NCBI GenBank assembly: GCA_023055355.1
Contig: JALJCS010000001.1
Span: forward strand, 107,152,881-107,216,880
Length of the DNA: 64,000 nt
Source of the DNA: Agelaius tricolor
Lineage: Eukaryota; Chordata; Aves; Passeriformes; Icteridae
Reading direction: 5' to 3'
In this document: positions 21,901-34,300 of the stretch, one piece after another
Layout of the letters: each line of letters begins with the position of its first letter
Position numbering within the stretch: the first letter of the stretch is position 1
Program-made: the position numbers and the translations under genes
The notes under the pieces: model-generated
The model's input: only the letters and a program-made list of their open reading frames with translations
Database searches by the model: none
Told to the model about the DNA's origin: nothing

Positions 21901-24900
21901 TAATAAGGTTTATTGTAAATGCCCACTGTAAAAAAATAAATTAAGAAGCACATATCACAATCGAATGCTTGTTGATAGGCCAACTTCCTATCAATTAAGC
22001 TTTTAAGCTTGACCAGGCATTTTAAAATCATACATCTTGGCTAAGAATTTCTCTATCTAAGACATTATATTTTTTGTTGCCTTGCACTGAGAATGGTCTG
22101 TAAAACATAGCATATTAGTTGATGTCTCTGGTTTCTTACTAACTTCATCATCTATTAGTTGGAGAAGTCAAGCCCCATTCTACTCCCAAGCTTGTTCATT
22201 ATTCCATGTTTCTTCAGTACATACCTTGGTATATAGTCTGCTCCTTGACACCACATGCCAAAGAGGACTAGTAGCCCTAACAAGTAATTAGTTGGCAAAG
22301 AGGTTGGGGGTGCCATAGCATTGTCTGCTCAAGTGACAAGATGACAAATGACATTCATGATGTGAATCTAAGAGATATTCATACACTGCCACATCACCAG
22401 AAGTGTGTGAGAGAGTTCAGAAGTCTAGAAGGGAATGTGCAGTACAATAGCTCCATCTGTTTTATGATTGCTTTCTTTATTTAAGTAAAAAAAAGACTTG
22501 TGAAAATTCTGTTGTATTTTTTTACTTGTTTCTTTGAGTGCTTTTCCATAACTGTGAAAGATAAACCTCTTTCCTGGAAACTTTCACAGTGAAGAGGTGA
22601 GACCTATTCACAGTTCCGACATGCTGTAAGTAATTCTCATATCATTACAGTCTATGCCATGTAACAGACATTGTGCAGCATAGAGTGAAGGATTTTATCT
22701 GCCCTGTGACATTTCCATCTCATGCAATTTGTTTTTAGGTCTGTTTATAGTGCAGACATATATACCCTTGGCTGTTATGAATAGTGATTGCCTACACAAA
22801 AAGAAAAGAAAATGAAAACTGACTAAATCATGTTATTGTGACCAATAACATCATCATTAATAATACTAGATAATTCTAAAGTATACTCTAAAACTTCTAG
22901 GAAGAATACAAATGATGTAAAAATTATTAGAAATTATAATTAAAAAAAAAAAAGAAACAAAGACTTTTAGATCTATTTCTTATTCTATTACAGACCCAGA
23001 AGATTTTGGACAAATCTTTTTAAGATTGGCTATGGTCTGAAAGTGAGACTAAGAAAAAGAAATAACTCAATTGTTATATTGAACTCTGTCATCTCTAACA
23101 TCTGATGAAAACACAGGCTTTTAGGGTTAGGAAAGAAAATGAATATTCGTCTTGTCACTCCTTAATGGACCTCTGTTCCTGTGCATGTGGGTCTGGATAA
23201 AATAGATTTGAATGTCCCTGTGTACCATTATAGAGATCTGGCTTTGTTTTTCAATGTAAAATACATTTAACTGACTCCTACTAGTATTAAAAACCAGTAA
23301 TTTTAAAGCTATAACATATATAAGGAGGTTATGAATTTGCTAATCCAAGTATACTATAGCTACTTAGAATTTGCTATACATAATACAAAACCTTAAGAAT
23401 TGTATTTACTTAACAAATCCAAAATGTGAACTTGAACATACAGCACACTTAATTACTTTATTTTCCTGAATGTAAAAGGCAGACAAGGCCATTGTGATTA
23501 CTTTTCTGATATGTGGAATGTAATCATCAATTCTTGCCCCGTAACTAGTTCATAAATAAAAGTATAACTGTGAAAAAAAAGACATTTATCTTCATTCAAG
23601 CTTGCTGGTTCCACCCTAAGTGGAGACTACTTTGAGAATTAGGGAAAATGGTATCGTCGTGACCACAGCTAGCTCTAACATATGTTGTGACTGCATAGAG
23701 ATAGACAAGATATATGTCAAATACCAACAAGAAGACATCATGTATAGTGAAACTCTGTGTATTCTTCAATCTGTTATTCTTGGTTAATCTTCAATCCATC
23801 CCTGCAAGTGACTCCACCACCTCTCAGCAAGAGGGAAGGATGGCGGCTGTCATTAGATTTATGACTTTAGATAATTTTTCCAGATGGTGCACAGTAAGCT
23901 GAACAAAAATTCTTGCAGTACAGCTGAATAGCTGAATGGGAGAACCACACAGACATGCTGAGATCACTCCAAAGGAGCAAGTTTCAGAACTAGTAGAGCC
24001 AGAGTGATAATCATGATAAATTAACTGCATGTGAGTTTGGCTACTGCTTCAAGGGCCAATTATGTCGTGGTATAATAGTTTGGGACAAAGAACAATCCAC
24101 AGAAAGTCAAGTTTCAAGTCTTAATTGAAACTTTTGAATTTTAGAACATGGCAATTAAATTTCTATGACTCTTTAGTTCTGTGTTCTTAAGGTATGCTCT
24201 CTGTTTTTTATTGGCTTGTTTATTTTCTTCTTTAGCACTGAAAATAGTAATTGAGTACTGTAGATATTCCCCAGTGCTAAAATCAACTCTGGTATTTGCT
24301 ATTCCTTTCTCATGGACAACTAGAATTTGCAATTTCTTCGTTGTCTGATGTAAAACAAGTAGATTTACATAAATATGCATGCCAGTTCTGTTTGGAAAAC
24401 ATAACATTTTATTTTGTTTGTTTACATAAAGCCTGAGAAAACAGTCATTTCAGTTTGAGGTATATAGGTGTGTCTTTTAGACCAGCATGAAGAAAAAAAA
24501 AAATCCTTTCAAGTAAGATTTCCTGCATTCTTTACCTGTTGTCATTTTAGAGACAATGCGCTGCATTGCTCAGCAGCACCATTGCATGCAGAAAAAGCTG
24601 GCAGTAAAAACAAAATACATAAGGTAAAAATGAGACAAAACAGATCTACATCCCAGAGCAGATTGAAGAAGGAGGTAGTAGGCAGGTGGAATACTTCAGA
24701 GAGATTACAATCCAGAAAGTAAGAAATGGCTTTAGTGTGATACACTGTCAAAATTCTGTAAAGAAAGATTTTTCAAAGTAAATACAGATTTTAAATTTTC
24801 TTAGTGTTCTGATCAGTCTAGTTGCTGAGGAATTGTGTTGACAGTGTGGCAGGAAACTAATCAAGTTTATTTTGAAAGCTATTTAAATTTTGAAGAGTAA

Positions 24901-25302
24901 GCAAATTGTGGTGAGATCTACACTGTGGAGAACACTCTGACCAAATCTATTTGAAGGTATTTCCCCAGCCTTTATTTTAAGTAAGTATTGACTGATGCTT
25001 AATTTTGTGCAGTCCAGTTCACCTGGAAAGAAGATTGCTTTTCTTCCCAGTCTTAATTCTTTAGATTTTTAAAGCTTTGTTTTTTCAGGTCGAAACCAAA
25101 TCTAAAAGAAACAATCAAAGAAGAGACTGTGAAGTCAATGAACAAGGTTCCACTTTAAGACAAGAAAAGAAAAAAGTAATTTTTTACTCATCCCAGCTTT
25201 TGAATGCCTCTATTGTTCAAGTGCTACTGCAGTTATCACCAGATGCTGAAAAATGAGAGTTAAAGGGTAAAAAGCCAGTCACAATACACAAAAAACCCCA
25301 AA
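15999..25302. other. AT-rich host non-coding DNA
   Basis: Nothing gene-like is supported. It holds poly-T runs (for example 19741-19755), an AT-rich stretch around 19.6-20.1 kb and a short hairpin at 22551-22590. Open frames are short and unconserved to the eye. Confidence 0.5.
22551..22590. repeat. Short inverted repeat (10-bp arms)
   Basis: ACTGTGAAAG at 22551-22560 is the exact reverse complement of CTTTCACAGT at 22581-22590, with a 20-nt loop. It could be a chance hairpin or part of an eroded DNA transposon end. Confidence 0.7.
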
Positions 25303-25380
25303 ACCAACAAATGAATAATCAATCAATCAAACAAAAAAAAGCAAAAAAAAACCCAAACCAAACCAAACTGAAAAAAAACC
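25303..25380. repeat. A-rich / CAAA-type low-complexity tract
   Basis: Runs of aaaacccaaaccaaacc and (aatc)n-like units form a simple A-rich tract next to a CR1 fragment. Nothing coding is present. Confidence 0.75.
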
Positions 25381-25439
25381 CCTCTCCAGTGATAATTCTG
25401 AAATCAAAATCACATACTAGCAAATGATAATTTGATCTT

Positions 25440-25985
25440 TGGAAATCTATAATAATGCCATTGAGGCATATTTTCTACTGGAATGAACCTGAACCCTTGA
25501 CACCATTCCTTCAGATATTTATATATATTGATAAGATCCCCCTGAGGCTTCCTTTCTCCAGGTTGAACAGTCCCAGCTCCCTCAGTTTTTTCCTGATAGA
25601 AGAGAATTTCCAGTCCCTTAATCATCTTCATGCCTGTTTGCTGGAGTCTCTGTACTAAGCCCATATCTGTTTTACACTTGAGAACCAATAACTGGACCCA
25701 GAGGTCTAGATATGGCCTCACCAGTGCTGAGCAGAAGGAAACGTTCATCTTCAACCTGCACTCCCAGACTATGCAGCCTGGGATACCATCTTTCTTTTCC
25801 ACACAGGTAAATTGCTGATTGTTTGATTGGGTGCCCACCAGGGGCCCCAGATCCTTTGCCACAAATCTGCTTCCCAGAATATCAGGCCTCAGAATATACT
25901 GGTGCATTGGGTGGTTCCTCTCCAGGTGTAGGAGTTTGCACTTCCTTTTGCTCAATTACAGGACTTTTCTGCCATCCAAATGGCA
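25440..25985 (-). mobile_element. CR1 LINE fragment with degraded ORF2 C terminus
   Basis: On the minus strand the sequence keeps one open frame (25955-25410, 181 codons) that reads as a worn CR1 ORF2 reverse-transcriptase tail. The recognisable pieces are FVAKDLGPLVGTQ, FCSALVRPYLDLWVQL and MKMIKGLEILFYQEK. No RT catalytic core is included. The open frame is a remnant, not a host gene. This copy is more diverged than the one around the provirus. Confidence 0.82.
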
Positions 25986-28900
25986 TGAAATCAACTACAA
26001 ACATCAAGACAAGTTATGAAATCAGAAGAGGGACTTGCACATTCTAAAGCTTGTTATTTGTTTCCAACTATTGTACAAATAGAGTAATAATATCTAAGCC
26101 CATGTGTTTTCACAGAGCCTTGGAAATTAGTTCAATGCTAAATCCACTTTGAGGTCTCCCTGTTAAAACTTTTTAATGGTCTTTTCAAATTTCATTTATT
26201 TTTCCTCCCTCAACCAAGGCTACAGCTTTTTTTCATGTGTTCCAGCTACTTTTTCTTTGCAATCTTCCTCTCTATGTGACCCTTTAAAGAACAGCTTTTG
26301 ACTCGGACAAGCTGTGCTTGAATGTATGGCTGTTTAAATAATATATGTCTCCCAGTTTAGTTCAAAGGTACAGGCCTTATCTCACTTGGAATTTTCTGCT
26401 GAATTTTGATCCTAAACTTAAATGTGTAATTCCAGCACTTTATTGCTAGCATTTCAGCACTTCCTGTCAGAATAAATGTATCTAATGGAACAAACCATGT
26501 AGAAAATAACTTCTAGCATTTTTTTTCATTATTGAAACAAATATAAATCATTCCAGTGCTCAGCCCCAAGCAGAGATGATATCTGCCTTTAAAAATAGCT
26601 ACTTCAAAGAAGTTCAGAACAAATTTGCATAAGCCAGTTGTCAGATTGTTTATGTTTAGCTCAAGGAAAATAAAATTAGTTGTAAAATGTCAAGTAGGGA
26701 ATTTGTTCATATGATGTCCATGGGGATGAACAACTTCATAACTTGGATTTTAAAGAGAATGGTTCAAAGGACAAATTTCAAAATAATGTTTCCACTCCCT
26801 TTAGGGTTAAGTACATAGGCACATCTCAATGGAGTACAAATTTCTTTTGTTTGTTTAAATTTTGCTAATAAGACTTCTCCAGAAGGGGTGCCTGTAATTA
26901 GACAGTGGGCTCCTGTGGTGGTGAATGAAACACATAGCAGAGGAAAAGGCTGTGTTTCAAGGTGTTGAATTAGAAGCACATATCAGATATGTACCAAGTG
27001 AGATTAATTGCAAGTCTTTCCTCACCTATTTTTCAAGCATCAGACTCTAGTTTTCTATATTGTAAAATTTCCTTTTTTGATTGAAACGTTTTATTGTCCC
27101 ATAACAATGCAGACATCCTAAGAGGTGAGAGAGCTTCATACACTGATAAGTCCATGGCATTCCATTCCAGTTGCCCTTAACATAAAAAAGCAGACCTCAT
27201 TATATTGAATTTATTAGTATAAATCTAAGGACAGAGGGTCAAAAACACGTATCAGTCCTATGTACTGCAAGTTTGCCTTGACCTTTTAATCTCATCTACT
27301 GTCAAGACATAAGTCACCTAATGGATTATAGTCTAAATCTATTCTTCAGATGATTCAAAATTTAGATGCAGTGATAAATCAGCTGAAAATCAGTGCAGCA
27401 TGACATGCAGATGGATGAATTAGAAAGTAATTTATACTTTTGAACAGTCAGTTGCTCTACACAGATTTCCAAAATATTTTAATGAACAATTTAAATTTAT
27501 TGGTTTGACAATTTTGAATACTTTAAAATTTGTTTTATTTTTTAATATAATTTCCCCAAATCTATCCTTCTTCCTTTCCTGTAACTTCTTTCATTTGTTC
27601 TTCAGTCTGGCAGATTACATTTGAACAAGACAAGATTTGACATATTTTAAAAGTTAAATTCTTGGCAAACCCTTGCAGCTGAATAGGTTCTGTTCTGTAT
27701 GAGGGGAAGGGAAGGGAAGGGAAGGGAAGGGAAGGGAAGGGAAGGGAAGGGAAGGGAAGGGAAGGGAAGGGAAGGGAAGGGAAGGGAAGGGAAGAAGAAA
27801 TTTAATTTAGATCGGAAACATAAAAGTCCAGACACTTCTCTGCTAATGCCTATGAAATTCAGAGACGTCTAGGACAGGCGTTTGCCTAAAATATTCTATT
27901 AGGTAGGATGGACCATATGTTTGCCACTGTTCTGGTGTCGCTTAGGCTATAATTTGCTCTAAGACATCAAAAAAATGTCATATGCTTTCATGAATAAATT
28001 GAAATTTCCCTGGAAAACATTTAGGCTGCAGCTTACAACAGAGACTGTCGTCCATTTTATTGCTGAACAGAACATTGCTGCAAAAGCTCAGAGAAATATG
28101 CATGCGAATATGTATGCATTCTAGGTTTTCTTCAAACTCTCCAGTATTCAGGAAAATAGGTATATACTTTCTGTCTTTTACAAAATGGCACACCACTTTT
28201 TTTATAACATTTTTTTTATCTGGAATCGGAAAAAGGTGAAAGAAAGTCTTCTTTTTTAAGGACTGTATAATTGTTTTAACACTGGCAACAAGATGATATA
28301 TTTCAACTAACTGTTGATCAATAGTGAGGAAAAGCATAACTGCCAATGAAATAACTTTAAAATTTATCAGATGATCTCCAGAAAAGAGATGTATAAAGAT
28401 GTGTAGGGAAACTTGGATCTTTTTGTTTACCTAAACAAACTCTTCCTGTTTTTTGATTTTGTTTTTTTTTTAATCTGTTATGATTATAAGCATTCTTTTC
28501 ATAAACTTTTTTCCTCAAGACGAAGTGGAGCTGTTTTGATTTCCTTAATAAAGGCAGTAAGTTCAAACTAGAAATTTGGTTCCTTAACAGCTACAGAATT
28601 AGTGTTTTACCTGTTAAACTCAGCCTTTGGAGGCTGAGTTCAAAAATTTGAATAACTTTTGTAAATTGTGCAGTCCATGATGTGTATCATAATGTCTCCT
28701 CAGGTAATTAAGCTCTTATCATGAGCAAGGTGGCAAAATTCAGCAGTATTAGACAGAATCATTGTATTATTTATCTGTTGTAGACACAGTCACTAAGTAT
28801 CGTTTATGTTAAAAAAATAATTTTTCTTTCAGTTCAATAATATATAAAAATTGAAGTTGCAAAATCATTCATATTTTTAGGATTTTTATTGCTGTGCCAA

Positions 28901-30179
28901 GAGATTCTCCACTGAATCTCTTTTTCCAGTCCTGCTGCTGCTCATAATCTGTGGATTTCATGTAGATTTAAACAAGTAAAATACTAGAGACACAGTTCAT
29001 AAACTGCTAATGTAGCAAAGCAGAAAAGGAGGATTTTTGAAAGTCTCTGGTTTGTGTTGCAGAAAAGATCAGGGCAACGTGATAGACACTGTGAGAGCTA
29101 GTAATTGTCTTTCTGGGAAAAAACATTGGAAGTGGCTCTGGATAAATGCAAAAGGCAAGTTATACATGACAGCTTCATAGCAAGACAAAATTACTGTAGG
29201 ATGAAAAGTAAAACACAAAGGTAGAAGGTAAATGATAATGAAAGGATTCATATCAATATTATTTTAAATAAGATCAACCAATAATGATCAAAGAACAAAC
29301 AACCAAACTCACCCATCAGTCAAAATTAGACTGTAGTTGTAACCCAGGGCAACATTAAATTTCTGTTTATGTCTGCCAACATCCAGCTGGATCTTCATTT
29401 TGCAGCTGTCAGTGATGTCCTACAGTGGTAAATGAATACTAGTATGTTAAATTGGAAGTGCAGAAAACTGCAATGTTTAAAACTAAATTAATAAATAATG
29501 ATACCCTTAATAATTGTCTTTTGTGTAAAATCTGTAGCTTAGAGTTGCAATGATAAGCCTCCTTTTTTTTCCAATATTTGTAGATTGAAAGCATATCAAC
29601 TAAACATTAGCACTGTTATTTTTTGTAAATGACACATTTTCCTTCCCTTAATTTGCATCTAATGCTAACTCCTTGATACATCTTCAAATTTGGCAGTTTT
29701 TCAGACATCTAAAGGTTATCACTGGCCTTCTTGAAATAAAGGGCATCTTTACACCTCACAAGTGTGTGTTACCCAAGACCATGAAAGTCTATCATGTGAT
29801 GTGCTAATGGCTGCTCTTGAAGGCAGACCCATTTATGCACCATGGTGAAGGGAGTCCTTAGCATGGAATATATTTTGTCAGCTGTCAAGCTCAAAATCAT
29901 AGGGTTGCTTGCATATTGATATAAAAGGCCAAAGGTGAATCTTGAGTGTTGCTTTATTGGCTTTTATAAGACTTTACAAGGCAGGACTGCTGGGGTATGA
30001 CTGATCACTGCTTTTGAGTCTCAGTTATTCATCATAGGATATTAACTTCTCCTAATTACTGAGTGGTTACAGTGTTTCCTTTAAGACATGATGTCAGTTA
30101 TTGCTTCTTGGCTCAGTGACAGTACTGAGAGCTGATATATAAATTTAACTAAGAATTTCATTTAATCTGAAATGTTTTA
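25986..30179. other. AT-rich host non-coding DNA
   Basis: No gene is seen. Contains the (GGGAA)n array at 27704-27793 and scattered homopolymer runs. Other open frames are short. Confidence 0.5.
27704..27793. repeat. Perfect (GGGAA)18 microsatellite
   Basis: Ninety bases made of 18 uninterrupted GGGAA units. It makes a spurious proline/phenylalanine/serine-rich open frame on the opposite strand. Perfect purity suggests recent expansion and length variation between individuals. Confidence 0.97.
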
Positions 30180-30488
30180 TCCAAGACCACATCTGGATCA
30201 CTATGGTGTTTTTGAGCTCCTGAGTACAAGTGAGACAAGGACATACTGCAAAAGCCTACCCAAAGGCCAGATAAAGACTTTGAGTATCTGTCACAGCTTA
30301 ATGTTGAGAGAGCTGGGCTTGTTCAGCGTGAAGAAGAGAAGGACAAGGCACAAATAAGCAATCTCTATAAGTACCTCATCACGGAAAGTAAAGAGGATGG
30401 AGCCAGGATTTTTTAAGTGATGTTCAGCACATAAACAAGAGTCATTGGGTGTAAGAGCCATAACAAGAGATGCAGGATGACAAGAGGC
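30180..30488 (+). mobile_element. CR1 LINE fragment, left part (interrupted by an LTR element)
   Basis: Reads on the plus strand with CR1 landmarks: agagctgggcttgttcagcg, gaagaagagaaggacaagg and gatgacaagaggc. Similarity stops at 30488, where LTR-like sequence begins, and resumes at about 31096. Confidence 0.8.
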
Positions 30489-31095
30489 TGTTCAAAAAGC
30501 AGTTTATTGTATCCAGGACGTTACAACAGTCCAGGGTGGTGGGTGACAGAGTCTGTGCCTATAGCTGTCAACTCCAGTTGTAGACAGCCTGAAGACCCTT
30601 TAGTTTTGGTTACAGTGCATTATATACCTTGCTGGGCATCTTAATACATAAGAACCAGTCCATACCTTTACTTTTACCTATAGCCTATCATAAGTACTAT
30701 AATTACCATATTTATGTTACTATTCTCCAATCACTAAAAGTTAGTATGTTACAGTTTAAGCTATAAGCTGTTCTTTGGTTTTCTTGCAGTGGAAAATTCA
30801 GGGACCTTTTTCTATTTGCAACACCAACAATCTTGTTTGCCTGTGGAATCTTTCTGCTTGGTAAAAGATTCTTCTGTTTGAGGTGGGTTTATCCTTTGCT
30901 CTAAGTCATAAAAACCCCTTCTAAATAACATATCCTTTGCCTTCTTAGTATCCAGTAAGACTGGCTCAGCAATTCTTTTCTTCTATATCAAAACTTGATT
31001 TCATTTCTATTCCTTCTTCCTATTCTACATTCAGAAATCTTTCTGCCAAGTGCACATATCTGTGAAACTTTCTTGCCAAACTTTCATCCATCCCA
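30489..31095 (-). mobile_element. LTR element inserted in a CR1 (LTR plus adjoining sequence)
   Basis: The first part (30489-about 30823) has TG...CA-compatible ends, a TATA box (minus strand TATATAA, 30626-30620) and downstream AATAAA (30508-30503). These are the order and spacing of an LTR promoter on the minus strand. The next 270 bp are neither CR1 nor recognisable, and may be internal sequence of the same element or an unrelated piece. A clean target duplication was not found, so the exact ends are uncertain. Confidence 0.6.
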
Positions 31096-31320
31096 ACTGG
31101 CCACAAGCTGAAATACAAGAAATTCTGCTTAAATGTAAGAGAATTCTTTTCCACTGTTAGAATGGCTAAATACTGAAATTTTTCGTCCAAAGAGGTTGTG
31201 GAGTCTCCATCCTTGGACACATCCAAAACTGGACAATGTCCTAAGTAAACTTTGTACTTGGCTTTCCTTGAGCAGGCCATTGGATGACTGGGTGATTTCC
31301 AGCAGTCCTATCCAATTGCA
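31096..31320 (+). mobile_element. CR1 LINE fragment, right part
   Basis: CR1 resumes: ccacaagctgaaatacaaga, then gaggttgtggagtctccatc, then cttgagcaggccattggatg. It stops short of the terminal ATTCTATGATTCT-type repeat. Confidence 0.82.
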
Positions 31321-34300
31321 GCAATAAGTGATTGTGCGAATGTGTGAAGCATTTTGTGAGTTTATTCTTTTGCAAAATGGACTAAGAAATACCAAACTAA
31401 GCAGTAACTTTCTGTAGACTTTGGTGTCCATTGCGAAAAGCAAAGCATACATTATTAGTGTTCATCTCCTGATTTCCATATCTTACTCCCAGAGGTACAT
31501 GGTCATCTAAAATATGAGTACAGCCAAAATCAGAAGGCTGGCATGGAGTAAAGACTTTTGTATGTGTTTTCCCAACATTTCATGTGGTAATTCTAAAGCT
31601 TCTGCAAGAGCAAGCAGATATTTTTAGCAAGTTTTTCTTAGCCCTTCCTGCTGAATTTTTTCTTTTTGTAAAAAAGTTTCACAATTGTTTGTCATAAGAC
31701 AAACTAAGAATGATGGTAATAAAAATGTCATCTACAGAATAGCTTTGATTTAGAGTGTCAGGAACAGAAAAAACTGGATTCCATTCCTTATCCAGGAAAA
31801 AATGAAAGGTCTAACAGATATCTAATTGCTCAGCTTCCTGTGGTACTTTGAAAATTTAGGTATGTGATCATCAGGACACTTAAGTGTAAAACAAATTCTT
31901 AAAGGCATGTTCCTTTGCTAAATGGCATCATCTTCCAGAAATTAATATTTGACTTAGTCAGAATATGCAGTTTCATTTTTCTTCCTCCTGAGATTCTGAA
32001 TTAATTGTGTAAAGTGAATCTGCAAAACCACGTCCTGTATAGGATGTCTTACTTTAAAATTACTTTAGAAGTTAATAAATAATAATAAAAAATATTCCAC
32101 CAGAGTGTAGGGAGCTTTACTTCATAGTAGTTTATACATATTTGTCTCCCATGCTAGTGGAGAAAAAGAAGGCATTTGTGAGGTTATTATCTGTAGGTTT
32201 TTAGATATTTACTCTAGAATAGCATTAATAATAGCCTGAAACTGGCACATTCTCTCCTGTGGTGATAAAACATAGGTTTTCTTGCTTAGTGGTATACATG
32301 TAGAAATTCATTTCTGGGGGGGTAAATTTGACTTAGAATTTACAAATCAAAACCAGTTTTCACTATCAAATGTACTGGAAAGAGCTTGCTCATTTTATGG
32401 AAATGATGTAGACACTTCTCATTATTTTTTTTTTTCAACTCACTTGTCTAGTCTACAATGTAATATTTCAATATTCAGATGGACAGAAAGAGTGTATAAA
32501 CCATAACATCATTATTTTCTGTCTTTGAGATTTCTGGATAAATCCCTAGTGCACTGTATGATTGCTGAATATGCTACTCATAAGTTCAGTTTCAGTACTG
32601 ATCCTTAGCGACCGAGAGAAGTCTTATTTTAAATATATGATACATACACAGAAAAATTCCATTAATACATAATTATGCACATAAATTTTAAAATTATTTT
32701 ATGGCTGCGAAATCATCCTAGACAAATCTGTGTACTGCACCAGTGTTCCAACAGTGAAATCTAATTTTTAGTTTATTTCAATGTGAAATTAGTTGTGCGT
32801 GATATTCTTTCGGTAGGAACGGACACTGATTTGGTATCTGCAGCAAATACTGAAAATCACTTGTGAAAAAGTGAGTCTTTTACATTTTCTGCTATGGTAA
32901 GGACAGAGAAATTTTACAGCTTCATGTCAGTTCTTTTCAAATAAAATCCTGAAACAGAAGCTAGTTCTGCAGAGGAAAACTCAAGTGGATTCAGAAAGCA
33001 ACATAATCACAAAATCAAGAAAGTGTGAATCTGGCTGCCAAGAATCAGAAAAAATTACAGGCTAAGGAGGAAGAAATTGGCTTTTTTTTTTTTCATTTCT
33101 TTTTTATTACTATTATTTTATGGATCATTAACCCATTACACTTTTATTTCCCCCCAAGGGAAAAAAAATAATCAGTTTAGATATCTTCAATTTCTGTAGA
33201 AACAAAGACTCATGTTTGAGGTGCTGGACTAGTAAACTATTTGAGAGTGGAATAAAAGACAGGAAAAGTAAATATTCATTTAACAGAAAATTTCCAAGGT
33301 CTGAGATTAATCAAAAAGCCATGGGATGTGTAAAATAAAAGATTTTCTGCAGTTTGTGCTGCAAATTTCTAATGACTTGGTTCTAGAGATTTTGGTAAGA
33401 AATTAAAAATGTTCAAATTGCAATCACTATATATGCTACTGCTCTCCACCCTCCCCATCATATTTTATTCATGATATCACCTCAAAAACTGCTAACTGTG
33501 AGCTGGCAGTGTGTAAGCTAACAGTATGTTTTCCATTGTAAAGGAAGTAATGTCACAGAAATATAAATAGAGTAGAGGATCTGAATGGGGATAAGAAGGC
33601 AGTCTATCTTTTGATAAATTTTGAAAAAGTGGCGATGGATAATCTTCTTAATATGAATATCTAGTGCAGTGCTGTGGCAGAGAAAGAGAATTTATTTGTT
33701 CTATTTTTTTCTTGTTTTACAAATAAGTGGGAAAATTTAATAGGAGCAAGAAAAGTTATCATGCTAGTGTAATATCTAATTTATTTGAATCCTATAATTC
33801 AGCTGATGACACTGAAGAAAGGATGTTGAAACAGTTAAAAAGGTTTCAGAGACGAGCAGTGTAAGTAATTAGGCATAGGAAAATGTGCCTTAAGAGATAC
33901 TGTGTCAAAACTCAATTTGACTACTGAATAGGTCATAACCAGAGGGATATGATGACATCAATTAAGTACTTGTATGGATGTCAGTCTGAGTAAACTGAAG
34001 TTGACCATAACTTTAGACAGTACTGTTTCTACTGTATCTTTGTCTTAAATGTCATTTACTTAAAAAAAAGGAAGAAAATTAAACTCTCTTTCCCTGTATG
34101 AGGTAGTCATTTAAAAAAAATATCATAAATTACTGAATAGCTATTTTGAAAGTGAAGAAGGGTATGATTTTGCCAGTGCTGAAAAATTTTTCCAGAAATT
34201 TTCCTAAGAGTTGGATTTGCAGCTGTGATATTTATTCAGCCATTTAAAAACTAAAGTGATTATTTAACAAGTTAAAACCAAAAATTAGAGATCAGAATTT

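Noticed and set aside
25410..25955. 181-codon minus-strand frame as a possible host gene
   Set aside because: It aligns by eye with the CR1 ORF2 C-terminal part and is a retrotransposon remnant.
27647..27835. Pro/Phe/Ser repeat protein frame
   Set aside because: Produced by the (GGGAA)n microsatellite read on the opposite strand.
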